In this document: positions 10,479 through 24,690 of the stretch, piece by piece
Numbering within the stretch: position 1 is the stretch's first letter
Layout of the letters: every line of letters starts with the position of its first letter
Assembly: GCA_038501785.1 (NCBI GenBank)
Contig: JBAMJR010000065.1
Coordinates: 7,336,001-7,400,000, forward strand
Origin: Myoxocephalus aenaeus
Taxonomy: Eukaryota > Chordata > Actinopteri > Perciformes > Cottidae
Reading direction: 5' to 3'
DNA length: 64,000 nucleotides
Notes under the pieces: model-generated
What the model saw: the letters and a program-made list of their open reading frames with translations, nothing else
Told to the model about the DNA's origin: nothing
The model's database searches: none
Translations under genes and position numbers: made by a program

Positions 10479-13170
10479 TCCTCTCTTTCTTTTCATCCTT
10501 ATTGTTATTTTAGGCCACCTGCAAATCCATTTCTCTGTGTTGGTGCGTCTGTTCTCAGCCTCTCGCACATGGGGATGAGGAAGTATGCGATATCTTCCGC
10601 ACATCCTCCCAAGACGGCCGTTGTGTTGAGGGAGGCATACAAGGAGCGCGTGTTTTGCATGTGTGCTAGCTTGCGTGCCGGTCTGCGTACCTTCGGTTTG
10701 GGGGGTGGGGAACGAGCCTGGCGAGTCAGCCCGCCGGTAGACAGTCAGAGGCAGTCAGAGCTGGACACTCGTGCAGCCTCTGCTCATCCTCCCCCCCCAC
10801 AAAGCCTCTCGTCTCCGGTGATTAGTGACTCCTGCAGGAGTTATAAATCTTCGATTTCCATTGCGCAATCAGTCAAGACAGGCCAAAGTTGAGGAGCTGC
10901 ACAACATTAAATTATCTGAGACTTCCTGCATGGGCTCCTTTGGATGTTGCGTCTCAAGCGAAGTGGATACCAGAACCTCAGGCCATGGGAGTCGGGTACT
11001 TCTGACCTGCATGCGTCCCCGCCTGGTGAGGAGCCAGGAAATCCAGCAGCAGTCGGACTCCGCGAATCATCACACAGAGGACCACTCAATCACGCTGTTT
11101 TGCTGAGGAAAGCGAACACAGAGGGCCTTGTTCGCCAGAAGGCGCACCGCGAGTTCACGCAGCGTGAACGCCGGAGGCCGAGGCTTCACTGTCTGGGCTC
11201 GAAGACGCGAGCAGAACCGAAAAAATAACGCCGTACATCGCAGTGTGTCCACATCAGCGTCTGACACCGCAGGATACCTTCAAGCTTTTAAGAAGTCCTC
11301 AAACCTGAAGAAAAATAAGTCATTTGTCAGTGACAGCGCTTTCTAAATAGGCTCATAGGACCTTTACCAAAGCTACTTATATGAGCGTTTTTCTGAGTTT
11401 TAAAGAGAAACAGAATGAGGTCTAGCTAGCCGCGGCTAACATCTGTACACTCAGTATTTTTGGCTGTCTGGAGCATGCATGAGAAAACTGGATGCAGCTT
11501 TCAAAGATGATACCCAATAAATTCGGATAAATGTTGCTCACTACAACGTGCAGATGTCTAAAAAGTTATGTGGCTTTGAGGAAGAATCCAGAGCAATTTT
11601 AAAGGGAATAAATGAGGCGCCATCTTGGAATTGGCAGGGCTGGTATTTTCGGACCAAGTGTGTTGAGTGCATGTTAAGAGACTCATGAGGTCATTTACTG
11701 GTCTTCAAGACTTTTTATTGGAATGGATCAAATTCTGATAATATAAGTGGTCATACTGAGGAGCTTTTGACACTCAGAAAAAAAAATGCATTCATTGCTT
11801 CGCAGCTGCTCCTTTCGTTAGGATTGAGGGCCATTGTGTGTCACGTGATCCCGCAATACCAAGAGCGGCCACTATGCTTGGTTGGGCCCGGGTTTGGGGC
11901 GAATATAGATGAAGTGCAAAAACACTGTAGCTCTCAAAGTTGTGCGAGAAAATTTGCACAAACCAAACAAAGGCGTCATTGAGTGAATTTTGAAGCTTTC
12001 TTTAAAATGGTGGTTGCAAGTGGTTAAATGAGACCACACAGCACTAGTCCGCAATAATCCAAAATCCAAAATCCAATGGAGTTCTAACTTCCTTCCTTGT
12101 CGTTTGTATTAAAATTCATCAAACGTTACAGCGGCGGTTGTTGCAGACGCACCTGGTGGAGATCTGCACTCTACTGGGTGCACTTTTCTAGTTTTTTCTA
12201 TTCTGCTAAGAAAAAGCGTTCATCCATCTGAAATGTTCCCCCAAAAATCGATAGCGTGCGATGTTTATATATTAAGGATTCAGATTTCACTGCGCAAAGC
12301 AGCTTCCCAGAACTGAGAAGTGGGAGTACATTTTTGTTAAAGTTTCTGAGCATTTCAGAACTGATGCTCGTATTAACGTAACATAGAAAGATCATGAACC
12401 TGATCTCCAATGTATTCTGATTTATGTCACAGCATTGCCTCAAAGTCTTCAGAACAGTAAAAACATGTTTAGAATAGAAAAACACATCAATCAGACACAT
12501 CAGCAGCGTCTCTCTCTCTCTCTCTGTTGAACAGTGGACTTTGTCCTCACAGTAAACCAATCCAACATCTAGAACCTCTAACCCTCTGGTGCAACCAGCG
12601 AGACCCCCACCACACAAAAGCCCTTTCAGCCATTGTGACCAGGTCTTCGTTCACCCTCCTACCTCGCAGGTCTCCTGTCCAAACAGGAGCGCTGGGGGAA
12701 ATGGTCCTGGAGGCACTGGCATCAGGCAGCGGAGGAATCATCCATCAACACCCGGGGCTCCCAGCGTGCACCGAGATCAGACTGCTGTCATAAAGGTGTC
12801 ATGGCTGCCAGACAGCCGAACCAGTAGGACAACAAAGACACCCGTATCTCTTGACTGTAGGGCTCCAAACGCAAGTCATGGCTTCTGGAGTCTGGTTGCA
12901 TCTGAAGAATAAGGCTACTGTGAGGCTAAAATGCACATTCAAGACCCAGGTAAGGCTTTTCAAGTGTCTGTAGATCACACAAAACCACATTTTCATCACT
13001 TTGATCCAGCTGTATTGATAAGAATGCATTTATGTAGAACTTACACTCATCAAAAGTGTTGTGACTTTCAACTGTTTTTAAGAAATTGTGGAAATAAGAG
13101 AACTTTAAAACTTCACTCTTCAAGGATCCAATAGTAGTTATACGAACCCAGAGAATTGCAACCTAACTTT
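10479..13170. other. intergenic, no gene recognised
   Basis: This is mixed-composition DNA. Some of it (about 11340-11700 and 12000-12180) reads like degraded interspersed repeats, but no family can be named with confidence. Overlapping open frames near 12530-12910 lack any recognisable domain. Confidence 0.5.
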
Positions 13171-13445
13171 ACATTTTACCGTCTTTCAGCTTATTGTTTG
13201 GGTTTTCTGAAATTCAGGGAGTTGGTGAAGACTAAAAACAGAGCTAAAAGGAGAGTGAATATTAGACTTTGATTTGTTGGGTGGAACGAATGGCTTCAAT
13301 GCTTCTTCGTATCTTAGTTGAATGAACTGTTTGCAAACACACTCACCAAAGCAACTTCATACGGTAACAATATGCAGTTGTGTTTTCTGCTTGTTTCGCT
13401 CCCCGTTGTGGCAAAAAAACTAACAAATAATGCAGCTTTAATATT
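13171..13445. repeat. dispersed repeat family C, copy 2
   Basis: GGAGTTGGTGAAGACTAAAA and GAGAGTGAATATTAGACTTT align with the corresponding words of the copy at 5.9 kb. The right edge ends in AATGCAGCTTTAAT, a common border word of teleost repeats. Confidence 0.5.
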
Positions 13446-14758
13446 CAGGATATTTGGGGAACTATGCCAATGACTGTGTCACAGCATCTGTGGGAACGTT
13501 AGCTAGCTAACGGCGGCAACGATTCAGCATTTTAATGACGTTGTTTAATTATGTAAAATCTTATAAAATAGCATCTAAAAAGAGACATAATTGTCACTAA
13601 CTTTGTGTATTACCAAAGAAACACACTTTTTATTTAATCTAACCATTTGACAGTTCCTCCACGGCCCACTAGATAGTGCTATGAAGGCCGCAGGTTGAGA
13701 ATAACTGCTGCTGAAGTGTTATGCTATTATTGCAATGATATATGTGATTTTTGTGTCCATATATTACGTCAGAAACAGGACGTGACTTCCAAGGAGTATC
13801 AGTGTGTTACCGTGAAAGAGTAGAAGTTTAACACTCACTGGCTGATCAATAAATAACCGGGTTACTGAGCATCAGCCGCACCTTTTACTGCCCCCAATAA
13901 ATACCAGGGATTTGGGTTTCCATACAAAGTTTTAGACGCAAGATGGCAGAGATTTTCACGTACAGGTGTGATCATAAAAGAAGATGACAAAGATCCAACC
14001 ATGAGGAGCCCGTATGAGGTAATGCCATCGAAAAAGGGAGGGAGGATTTTGAACAAGGTGTTATTTTGAAGTGTAAAAGTCAGTGCTTCTCAGTTTCCAT
14101 GTATAGTAAACAAAGTTTAGTCATGGGAACAATTTTAGAAACCAGATTCACTTGTGGCTGCTGCCTGACTCTTAATAAATGACAGCGCTGTGAAAAATGT
14201 AAAATGTAAATAAATGTTTTAACTTGGACTCAAGTAGCGGAAAACATCTGTTAGCATCAGTTACGTTGCTGACCACATGTTAATGCTAAATTCATTTTCA
14301 AATGCTGTGAAATTTCCATCTGGTACTCGAAGCAGAAAAAAAGAAGAAGAAGAAAAAAAATCTACCCAAATATTTTCAAATAGTATTTCATCCAGGTCTG
14401 CGGATGAATTCAGTGAATGCAGATGCAGCCACACAGTGAGTCCAGCTCCACTTGAAGACATACAGACTCCCCAGTTCTGTGCTCTCCGCATTTTAACGAT
14501 CTGTGAGCCAAGAGTGTGAGTGTGAGTGCGTTCACCTGTGCCAGCGCACTCGGCCTGGCCCGCGTCCAAAGCCAGCGCTGAGCAGAACCAGAAATGGGCT
14601 CGTGAACCAGGATTCTTTAAATCTCATCATCCACCACCGTGCTTCCCACTACCCATCCCTCCAACTCCCATTGGCCCCTGCAGCCTGCAGCCTGTAGCGT
14701 GTTTGTCTGCCTTGTACCTGCATAGATATACGTGGGTGCCTGCATTGCATCTCTGCAG

Positions 14759-14761
<3 letters not shown>
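13446..14761. other. intergenic, no gene recognised
   Basis: AT-rich sequence with an AAG-rich run at 14337-14360 and no coding signal. Confidence 0.5.

Positions 14762-14789
<28 letters not shown>
14762..14789. repeat. (GT)14 microsatellite
   Basis: A perfect GT tract. Confidence 0.95.
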
Positions 14790-14794
<5 letters not shown>

Positions 14795-15379
14795 CTAGCG
14801 TACGGTGTCAAGGAGCCTGGTGTTTGTTATTCTCTCTGCACTCACACTGTCTTTCATCAGGCCCCGTCCTGCAGCCCACAGACTCTCGGTATACGGTTTC
14901 ATAGTCTAGAGCCCCCGTCTGCAGCAGCACGTGGGTGGATGATTTCTAACACATGGGAACCTTGGGAGCCCACGCAATGCTGGAACAATAGAGGACCTGT
15001 CAGTATCGGGGCACTGGAAGAGGACGAGACGGCAGGCGGTGATGATGTCAGAATCATTCACACCCACCCACGCTCCATCCGCCCCTTCTTGGCTCTCAGT
15101 CACAAGGATGCATGCACACAAGTGCAAAAAGAAGAAGAAAAGACTTATTGCATGATAGTTCAGACAAATCTCCCTTAATCTCATTCTTGGCTCCTACTGT
15201 GCATGTGCATTAGCATGCAGATGTACAGAAAAAGACCCATGAACCTCTTTTAAAGTCCCAATTAGAGGAAGGTTCCAGCTCTATTAGAGCTCAGGTCTTA
15301 TTTTTAGCCACGCTAGCAGCAGCACAGCTTTAGGGATGGCGATGTCGGCTGGTCAGTTTCCCACTTGGGTCCAGACTGA

Positions 15380-16060
15380 AATGTTTCCAACGACTATTAG
15401 AGGGATTGGCACAAAGTTTGGTACATTCATGGTTCATAGAAAAAGTTTCCTCAGGATTTTGATGATGCCTTGTCTTTTTATCCCCACCATGAGGTTGACG
15501 TGAATGTTTTTGAGTGAAATGTCTTGACTACTATGAATGAATTCAGATAACTTTATTGATACTTCAACTGGGGCGGTTACTAATGATTATGTTCATGAAT
15601 AATTAATCTGCATTAATTCTCTAGATTAATTGGTTGATTGGTCTATAAAATGTCAAAAAAGTATCCTAATTCCTCAAAGTTAAAGCTTATGTCTTTAAAT
15701 ATATTTTGTATAAGTCCAAAACCCAAAGATAATCAGTTTGATATGATATAAAACAGAGAAAAGCAGGAAATCTCCATATTTAAGAGGCTGAAAACAGCAT
15801 TTTCTGCCATTTTTGCATGAACAATGACTAAAGGAGCAGTGGGGATGTATTGGCAGAAATGGAATATCATATTCCTGATAGTTTTCATTAGAGTATAATC
15901 AACTGAAACTAAGAGTCCTTGTGTTTGTGTTACCTTAGAAGGTAACCTAGCGTTGCAGCTCTATTTTCAACATCTGCAAAACTTAAGACATTCCCGTTAC
16001 CTTTAGCATAAAGTGCTAATTAGCATGTCTTTGCATGTTGACATGCTAAGCTATTGATCA
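15380..16060. repeat. ATGCTAAC-type dispersed repeat, copy 1 (degraded)
   Basis: The segment contains the words GGGATTGGCACAAAGTTTGG and GTGCTAATTAGCATGTC. It belongs, by partial similarity on the opposite strand, with the segments at about 34570-34790 and 36840-37085. This is a widespread teleost interspersed repeat recognisable by repeated ATGCTAAC/GTTAGCAT words. The boundaries are approximate and the copy may be interrupted. Confidence 0.5.
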
Positions 16061-18769
16061 ACGTTGATTGTGTTTCTTACCGCGTCGAACATCTTTACAG
16101 TGACTGTGTTCACAGATCTCAGCATTTAACTTGAGGACATTGTTGTTATTACAAATAAAAGATCGATTTCAAAATGATGTATAGAAATATGGTTCTATGA
16201 AGCCATAATTGTCCCAATAACTCAAATTGTCATTATTACTATATCACTTTGTTTTGATTTATTTGTATACATACTTTCATGTTGAATTGTTTGGATGCAT
16301 AAAACCTTATAAATATGGCAACAATCGAAATTCAATTGTCTGGGTATTTCAGGTCTGCCAGCATGATGTGTTTATGGCTGTATACATACATAAGTGTATG
16401 CACTCATGTGTGCGTGTGTGTGTGCACCCTGAATGTCCAAAATCCCACTCAAAGCCCAGAGGATTACCCTCTCAGAGCAGCCGTTCTCCAGCTGTAGACC
16501 TCTTGCACGCCCAGTGGATAGCAATCTGACTTCCTGTGACACCTCCGCCTCCCTGAAAGTGAGAACCAGCACTCCAGCTTTATGTGGGCTCGTGGATGTT
16601 AGCAAGTTGGCAGAACGTCCACAGGATTAGGTCGGTTTTATGTCGAACACTATGTGTCTGGCTGGGCAGGATGTGTGTCTGTGTAGCGCCGCAGGCACAT
16701 ATGTTGTATCTGCAGAACACGAGAAGGCTTTTGTTGGACAGAGTAAGACGATAGGCGGTTACGGTTAACCCCTCTTGTTGCATCTTACTTCTTTCTCCAC
16801 ATCTTAAACCAAAGTACAGATCGGCTTACTTGATCTTCCTTTGCCTGGAAGCAGATTCAAAGCAACAACGAGATCCATCTTGTTTGGTGGCCAGTGTTTG
16901 AAAAAATGAACCGGCAACACAATATGGCAGAGAGGCAACGAGGGAACGTGGTTTTCTAGTCGGGAAAAGAGGGAAAACAGGGCAGTTCCCAACGGCCGGC
17001 TGGAGTCCGGCGAGGCCACAGCACACGCCGAGCACCGAGGGTGAGGAAAGCCATCCATCAGAGGAGGTCCACGGGAGGAAAAGAAGGGGAGGGGACGCAA
17101 CACTGGGCCAAAGCATAACATGCGTGTGTGTGGCCATTGTTAGCCGGTCAGGGTCATTGTGTGTGTTGCTGGTCGCCTCCACACCCTCCGATTTCAGTGG
17201 GAGTCAGAGCCTTCAGACAATCCCAAGAGGGGAGACCTGTGGGAATGTACTTTTATTGCTTTTACATGCTACACACACAAACACGCCAAGCAGAGGGGAT
17301 GCACTATTTAAATTGAAAGGAAAAACTATTATTTTTCTCTATGAGCAACTCTGAATATTATTCACAAACTGTGACAATACATAATTATAATCATTATGCA
17401 AATGCATAGTGTTTCCTATATTTGTCTTACCTTTCTAACTACTTCTAACAACAACTAACAATTATGATTTTCCTCAGTGTGTAGGCCTCTTTGTGTACAT
17501 TAATTGGTTCTCCTCATGCCCTCTGATGATTCATAACCCTACATTTAAATACATGCATGTACATTTAGGAGTTCCTCCTGGCAGCATCCTGAGCCCCCTA
17601 CGATTCCCCTCATAGCTTTTAACTCAAATATATTGACGGATTTAAAGATTGCTATGTTTTAATCCAGTAGTTTTGCATCCAGTCTTGTCCTCACAATATT
17701 CTTTAAATGTAATTGTGTTACGTTTCATGTTTAACTGCTTAGTTTTAAAGACAGATATTTTATGTATTTTACTTTCTTGGTGGAAAGCATCAAAGTTTAC
17801 TTTAATTTATTTGTATGTACCACATTAACAAAAAACACTATTTTAATGATTATTATTATCACGGGAACTTGATCAATCAAAGACAGTGTGTGAGTTGAGT
17901 AGAAACAACAGTCTCTGACACGTCATGTGACTCTGAAATACACTGACAGGTTGTTCTGTCAGTCGGCGGGCTATCTGGGCCCAAACTAAACAACTATGGG
18001 ATTACCTCCATGTTTGTTTGACTGTTTACTCGGGGCCAGGTTAGCCCCCTCCCCGCGGACAGCAACACGAGCCATTAGTGCGGACCATCTGTGGACACGG
18101 GTCCGTGTTGACCCACCGCTCTCTAAACACCATCCAGCAGCACCCAGTGGGACCCAGTCAGACCAGCAGCAACACACATACGGCCAGTAAGAAATCAGAC
18201 CCGAGCACTCTTTTATCAAGCCGCGTGTGAGTTGACATGGCACATTCTGATTTGACTGGACTATTTAATAGATAGAGATACTATGATTTTTATAAAAATA
18301 CAAACAATGTATTGATAGTTTCAGACATTATTCCATGAACAAAACATAAAAACAGCAGAAACTGACAAGTAAAATGTTGAATTCATTCAAAAACAACAAC
18401 AACAAATGTAAAGCTGCATTGTACCTTCTGAATTAACAGTAAATAACTGTAAAATAAATGCTTATATTACCTTTATATCATTATTTTGTTGACAATCTAA
18501 ACTATGCACACCAAATCGTAAAAAAAAAAAGATAATATTGTTTTTAATCTGTCTACCGGAATGCAACATAAATAAATTTCCGGCAGCTTTAATATCTTTT
18601 TCTCTGTTCTTCAAACTCAACGCGACTAGATGTGACAACTCCAGCCAGCTCCTAATATACTAACTCCCCTTGTCATTGCATTAACCTTTGACCCCATTAC
18701 CATCACCTGACCTTACCCGGCCACACACTCACCTGCTCCCCATTTCCCTAATCAGCCTAGAAGTGTGTG

Positions 18770-18773
<4 letters not shown>
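16061..18773. other. intergenic, no gene recognised
   Basis: AT-rich DNA with a few GC-richer stretches (16430-17250, 17980-18240). Open frames are short and unrelated to any family I recognise. Confidence 0.55.

Positions 18774-18840
<67 letters not shown>
18774..18840. repeat. long (TA)n microsatellite
   Basis: Sixty-seven bases of uninterrupted TA alternation, able to form a cruciform. It is the longest TA tract in the window. Confidence 0.97.
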
Positions 18841-18842
<2 letters not shown>

Positions 18843-20272
18843 GGCCCATCGCCACTTATCCACTGCCGGACTGAGTAGTTTAAGCTTTCCAGTCTTTCGC
18901 TGACTTTTGACTCTTTCTAGTTTCATCCACTCTCGTGAACTTTTATTTTAACCCTTGTTCCTGTGTGTCTGGTTCAAGCTTTCTAGTCGTCTGAGGCGTT
19001 ACAGTGAGTGTTCAGACTGAAAGCAGCCCTGCGTTATGGGCAGATTCTTTAATGTACTGGTAACATGATCCAGGAAGTCCAGTTTGAGTAATAGATCCAG
19101 TGCTTCGGCTCATCAGACTCCAAAACACTGCGCGGCAGTTTATCATACTCTTAAACCAACTCTGGAAAGTACAGCGAAAATAATTCATCTTCTGGTCGCA
19201 ATGATTGCCGGGTAAACTTTTTTTTTTATGTCGTCAAATCAGACAGAGCTGATGTCTGTCTGACTGCAGCCTTAACTCACAATCACCGCTTTGAAGGAAA
19301 TCTGTTGGGGGACCTGAGCGCTGTAAAATAAGAAATGTATCTGAGGAAGTCTTCAGGATAGCATGTCGATTTTTGTAGCTACGGCTTGGAATTAATCTCT
19401 TTAGGCCTCAACACTTCCTACTGTCAGACTGCCCCCGATTATTATGGCCATTTAACGCCACATCAAGAAGAGCGCTAGATAAACCAAATACACGCAATAC
19501 AATCGCAGGGGCACCAGCTGGCGTGAAGCCAAGGTCCCTTGTTCCTTAATCCCGTCCCGGCCGAGGACAGGAACTCTCACGGAGACTTGGTCCTAAAAAA
19601 AAAAACTCGGCAAACACCTGGCGAAGCCGACGGGCCAAGAGCCATACATCATCATCACCGGCACGGCCTTGGTCTTCATCTTCATCGCTGCGTCCTCTTC
19701 CATCATCTAGTTTCCGTTGCCCCGACTCGCCGCAGGTCTACGTTCGTAGACAGGAAAGCTACCCTTACGCCGATTACATTTAAGCTTGCCTGTGTCTGAG
19801 GGGAGGAGGAGGAGGAGGAGGAGGAGGAGGAAGGGGGGGCTCAGCATCCACAAGTGTCGGCTGCCTTGGCTGGAAACCAACTCCTGCCATGCTATATCGC
19901 CTTTCAGCCCCCCCAGTCTCTGAGTTATTGCAGCGCGGCTGTCTACAGCAGCGCTGGCCCAGCGTGGCCCGGCCCGGCCCGGCCCGGCGCTGATCAGTCA
20001 GCCGCCTCACCTCCTCCCTCTCCGACCAAACAGTGTGTGCTGAGGGCTTCCGCCGCAGGTGTCCGCAACGTTCTTCTCCTCCTCCTGTCAATCCCTCTCC
20101 TCTTTGACGAGAGCTTTAATTCCCTTGTCCTCTCACTCCCTCCCTCACACACTCCTTCTCTCACCCTCTCTTTCTTTCCTGGGTCGGCTCACACAGATTG
20201 TTCTCATTTAGTCTGCAGCGCTCCCTATCTCGCTGCAGACCTCAGAGCTTGCATGCTGTCCGTCTCTCTCTG

Positions 20273-20273
<1 letters not shown>
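18841..20273. other. intergenic with GC-rich and GGA-repeat part
   Basis: No gene is recognised. A (GGA)n run lies at 19802-19832, followed by G and GGCCC-rich sequence at 19940-19990 (tandem GGCCC/CCGGC words). The open frame at 19539-19799 has a His-rich stretch but no known domain. Confidence 0.5.

Positions 20274-20311
<38 letters not shown>
20274..20311. repeat. (CA)19 microsatellite
   Basis: A perfect CA tract. Confidence 0.95.
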
Positions 20312-20314
<3 letters not shown>

Positions 20315-22236
20315 CTTTCTTCATCAATCCTTCTGTTGGTTTTACAAGTCTGAGCAGCTGGTTTGGCCACTAAATCTCCGGGGATTTGGGATAGTTAAAA
20401 AGATAAAGCTCGAGGAAAGTGACAGAGGGAAAGTTCAAGGCTCAACACCAAAGGCACATTACAAAGGTTGGTTTCGAGGTGTGTGTGTGTGTGTGTGTGC
20501 GTGTGTGTGGCGTTGGATGGAAATGTGAAGGAAAGTGAGACTTGTTCCCACCTCCTGCTCTGCCCTATATGACCCTCTCCTCCTCTTTAGCACCAGGTCT
20601 GTGTCCACAGTTAGCCGGCTCATTACAAGTCACATCTTCATGTCCGTCCACAGTGAAATAGAGCTGCATCCACCCGACTGCATTTTTTTCTATAATAAAA
20701 TAATCTCCGTCCATTCTACCACATGGACCATTCACATGCTCGGGCAAAGGCTCGCCTCCTTCACATGTAAACAGTCGTTGCGTCTAAATATGCAGAATTG
20801 AACTGCAGAACGGCTGCTAGCATAGAAGGCGAGGTCATCAGCGCTTGTTGTTCATTATTCATGTTAGAAACCCACCAACTGGTAGTCGAGGCTGATGTCG
20901 TTGAAGTGATTAGGGGCGTGACCGATCGGGGAGAGACCCAATCAAGAAGCTTGGATCATATTTCAGCGTTTCACCAATGCATTTTTTTTTTATTTTTTAT
21001 GCAACGCTGTATGTTGTGGTCCTGCAGGTGACTCTCATGCATGTGACCGGACAGCCTGGTCTTCTAAAACGTGCGTTCCCATACAACGAGACCGCGTTGT
21101 CAATTTCATTTTCGAGGGAAATGTGTTTTTCTGTGTGTTTCTGCAGACTCTGACGAGTGTGTGTGCTGCTGTAACATTAACACTGATGTTTGAGTCATTG
21201 TTCACTTGTTTTCATGTACTTCTGCAACTTAAATTACGTAACAAACATACTTATTTGAATCCAAACCGTGATGGTTTATGAAACCTAACCAACATTTTTT
21301 CCAAACTTCCAACAAGTTTTTTGTGTGTCGCCTAAACCTCAAAGATACTTGAGTTATCATGTGCAAATATTGAAGAAATAATTCAGGATTGAATGTTAAG
21401 TTACAACCTTTTGTCCAGCGTTGGGGTTAAGAGGACGTACGCTCAGACTGCAAAGGTCTTTCTTTCACAGTGATTTGCAGGACATTCATATTGCAATAAA
21501 AAAACTGGAACACACTTCAAAATGTTATTAAAATAATTTTTACGTGCGTACAGTTTTAAAGCCAGATTCTTTTTTTTTTTTTTTTCGAAACACCAGCTGT
21601 GGCACCGCAAACGACCATAAAGTCCCTTAAGCTCTGTGTAATTTCCCTCCGACAGCGTTCAACAGAAAGTGAGAAAGTGAGAATCTGTCCAACACGGTAG
21701 CACCACCTCTCCCTCAGCTGTCCCGCCGAGTGGGAGGCCATGTTGTTTGTGTTGTGTAACTACCGCCGGTGAACCAAAGCGCCGGCGGTAATAAAGCCCA
21801 CCCCCAAAAGAAGAAGAAGAAGAAGAAAAATCACAGCCACTAGTTGAATATTTACCGTAGACTAATCTGAGCGTGGTTTATATCACCCGAGCTCTGAGAG
21901 CGGATGGAACCAGACTCTGAAAACCAGGAGACGCTTGTGAGGAAACCCGATCAGCAACGAAAACAAGTGAAGTCAGATCTTTATTTGAGGTAGTCAGCAG
22001 GAGTACAGATCTGTGATATCCAGAGGAGAGGAGACAAGAGGGGGAGGATGGAGTGGAGTGCCCTCCCTCCCTCCCTCCTCCATCCTTCTCTCCTCTGAGT
22101 TGTTTTCTGAATTCCTGCCAGGAAAGTTTAATGGCTGTGGAATTTGGACAGGAAAAAAGCGGCGCTGGAAGTTTCAGAGGAAGTGGGGATTTGTGCCTCA
22201 CGAAGGCAGCACCTCCGTTTGTGTTCTCCCAGCCGG
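20312..22236. other. intergenic, no gene recognised
   Basis: Holds a GT tract at 20480-20507, a poly(T) run near 21570 and an AAG run near 21810. Nothing coding is supported. Confidence 0.5.
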
Positions 22237-22268
<32 letters not shown>

Positions 22269-22317
22269 GAGAGAGACAGACAGAGAGAGAGACAGACAGA
22301 GAGAATGAGAGACAGAG
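22237..22317. repeat. GA/GACA tract
   Basis: Alternating blocks of (GA)n and (GACA)n on the + strand form a purine-rich imperfect microsatellite. Open frames across it (Arg-Glu-Arg-Gln-Thr-Asp repeats, or Leu-Ser on the other strand) are artefacts of the repeat. Confidence 0.9.
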
Positions 22318-22436
22318 GAAGAGCGTCAGAGAGCTTTTCCAAAGCGAACAGCGCGGGCCTCTTTGGGAGGCCGACCTCAGACGGGCCGTGATCATTTAAC
22401 CTCACGTACATACATGACCATGCATAGAACAATACG

Positions 22437-22471
<35 letters not shown>

Positions 22472-22478
22472 ACACACT
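22437..22478. repeat. (CA)n microsatellite
   Basis: A CA tract with two CG interruptions. Confidence 0.9.
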
Positions 22479-23906
22479 TCCTCACAGGCCGAGACCCTGA
22501 ACACATGCACCTACCTATACAATCCAGATCTCTGCAAACGACCGCAAGCGTACACATTACATGCGGCCGCACACACCATCGCACACCATTTACATCTTCC
22601 CCTCCGGTCGAAACGAGATCCGCAGCTCAACGCACACTCACGTGGAACCTCGGCCCAGCTGTTTCTCACTGCCACTTCAGACAGTAGGAGACAGATGCTG
22701 CCCACAAACACGCTCGGCTTCAAGGTGTTTAGATTCACAAACGGAACGGTTGGGGGTTGAACGTGATGGCGGTGGATTTAGGGGAACGGTTGAGTTGGAA
22801 GTTTGAAGGGTCAGTTTTAACCAAATAAATAAGAATATTGCACGTACACCCACTAGCGGTGTTTTTGGTTTTGCATCAGTTTTGAGATGCACAGTACGTC
22901 TCTGAGATCTCTGCCTCGATTCAATGGAGGTAAATGGTTTGATTGCAACAATTACAGCTTTCCAGATTTAATGTTCTGTCTTCTCTGGATAATACGCAAT
23001 ATTCTTCCGGGATGAGCAACTTTATACTGAAGGAAAACTTGTGAAAACTATTGACAGTTCACAAGTTTTTATGTGCATCAGAAAAGCTGGATGTAAACGG
23101 TAAAATAGAAATGAAAAATCCTCAATTTCTGCAGTTGGTTTTCGTCAGTTCATGCGCTAAATGGATGAAAATGCCTTTGCTGGAAAAACAATTCGGACAA
23201 AGCAAACATTTAACTCTTGTGACGGATCGTCTGTCTGCTGTCTCCGTCTTCCTGAATGCATATTCATTTTGCATCGTCTCCGGACATCATGAAACATGTT
23301 GGATAATAGCTGACATTGAAGGACAATTCAAACAATTCAAAATTCTCGTAGATGGTTCGATGGCCCAAATGTTTTTTGTTTGCGGTTCGCGACTTCTACG
23401 CGTTCTTCTACTCTGACAAAGCTACGCTGTAGCCGAGTTTATTCGTAGAAACACACCTGATTAATTTTTTTGGCAACATTTCAAAAGTTCGCTTAAAATT
23501 CGGAATTTGTGTAAACTGACCCTGTGAACCAGAATCAAAAACTGGCATCCTTATGTGAGTCACTTAAAGTAAATTAGCTTTTTGATAGCTGTAAAGAAAG
23601 AAATACATTGAGATATATAGCATAAATATATAAATAAAAGTGTGGGGTCTTTTCTGTTTTGGATGCTTTTGCCCACCAGGTTCACTAACTCTGTAATCCG
23701 TGGCTCTTTCTTCCCACAGGTTCCCAGACCCATGTCACCACTTAATGGCTGCACATCTGCCCGGCTCCCCATCCTTCAGCCCACACCTCTCCAAGCCGAG
23801 CCCAGAGACAGATGGGTAGACATGGGGACAGACGGGCCCGGCGCCCCCATCCAGACCAGCCGACCGGTCCTGTAAAGACGGCCCTGATGCTGGAGACCAC
23901 TGTATC

Positions 23907-23938
<32 letters not shown>

Positions 23939-24690
23939 TGTAGCATTAGCTACCAGGGGATTCCTCAACACTCACCCGGATGCACAGACACACACATTAA
24001 CACATACTCACACATGGTGCATCCAGGGCGCTCTCATCCTCCGAACGGCCGTGAATTGCGTCAGAATTGATGGGGACGCGTCCGCCTCTCATCACTCTGA
24101 GATGTTTTCAGAAAGCCACCAGGCAGAGCTTATGCAGAGCTTTTATCAGAGGATAAACTGCAGCACATGTCTGCTTTAATGGCTGTGATGTTTTCATCCA
24201 TTAAAAATCTGTATTTAAAGGGGCTCTTTTTGCCGATTTTTGATCATGAAGTTCCGTTTGCCGTAATGTCAGAGTACCACTGAGCCTGAGAAAACACTTG
24301 TATAATTTCTTCTGTGCCTCTTGAGGGGAACTTAGAAAGTCTGAGATAATAAATGTCATCAGGGTTACAAAAACAGACACCCGGAGTTTGAAAGATGTTG
24401 GTATTACCAGCCAGGGAAAGTCTAACAAAAGATGGTTCGTTGAGTTGCATTGTGGGAGATGTAGGATCCAGAACGTTCGCCGATTGACCCCGGGCCAAAA
24501 GTCAAGATATCTTCGCCTCGATTGCAGACTTAAAAAATTCTTGTCAAGTCTCGCAGCTTCCTGTAAGTGCACTACAGGAACACTGGACTACCCTTTAAAG
24601 GATTTGTACTGCTACTTACAGCAATAATGTAATATTCAGAACATAACACTTAGAATCGATGTGATACCTTTGGCTTAGAATGAGCCCTTT
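22479..24690. other. intergenic, no gene recognised
   Basis: Includes a CA tract at 23911-23938. The AT-rich part 22900-23640 has open frames without a recognised family. Confidence 0.5.

Noticed and set aside
13667..13682. CCACTAGATAGTGCT as a CTCF site
   Set aside because: The GG core is replaced by AGTG, so the match to the consensus is poor.
19539..20091. His-rich and GC-rich open frames
   Set aside because: Overlapping frames on both strands in GGA/GGCCC-rich DNA, with no domain.
22013..22510. Open frames of up to 210 residues on both strands
   Set aside because: They are products of the GA/GACA and CA microsatellites: periodic Arg-Glu or Leu-Ser peptides with no domain.
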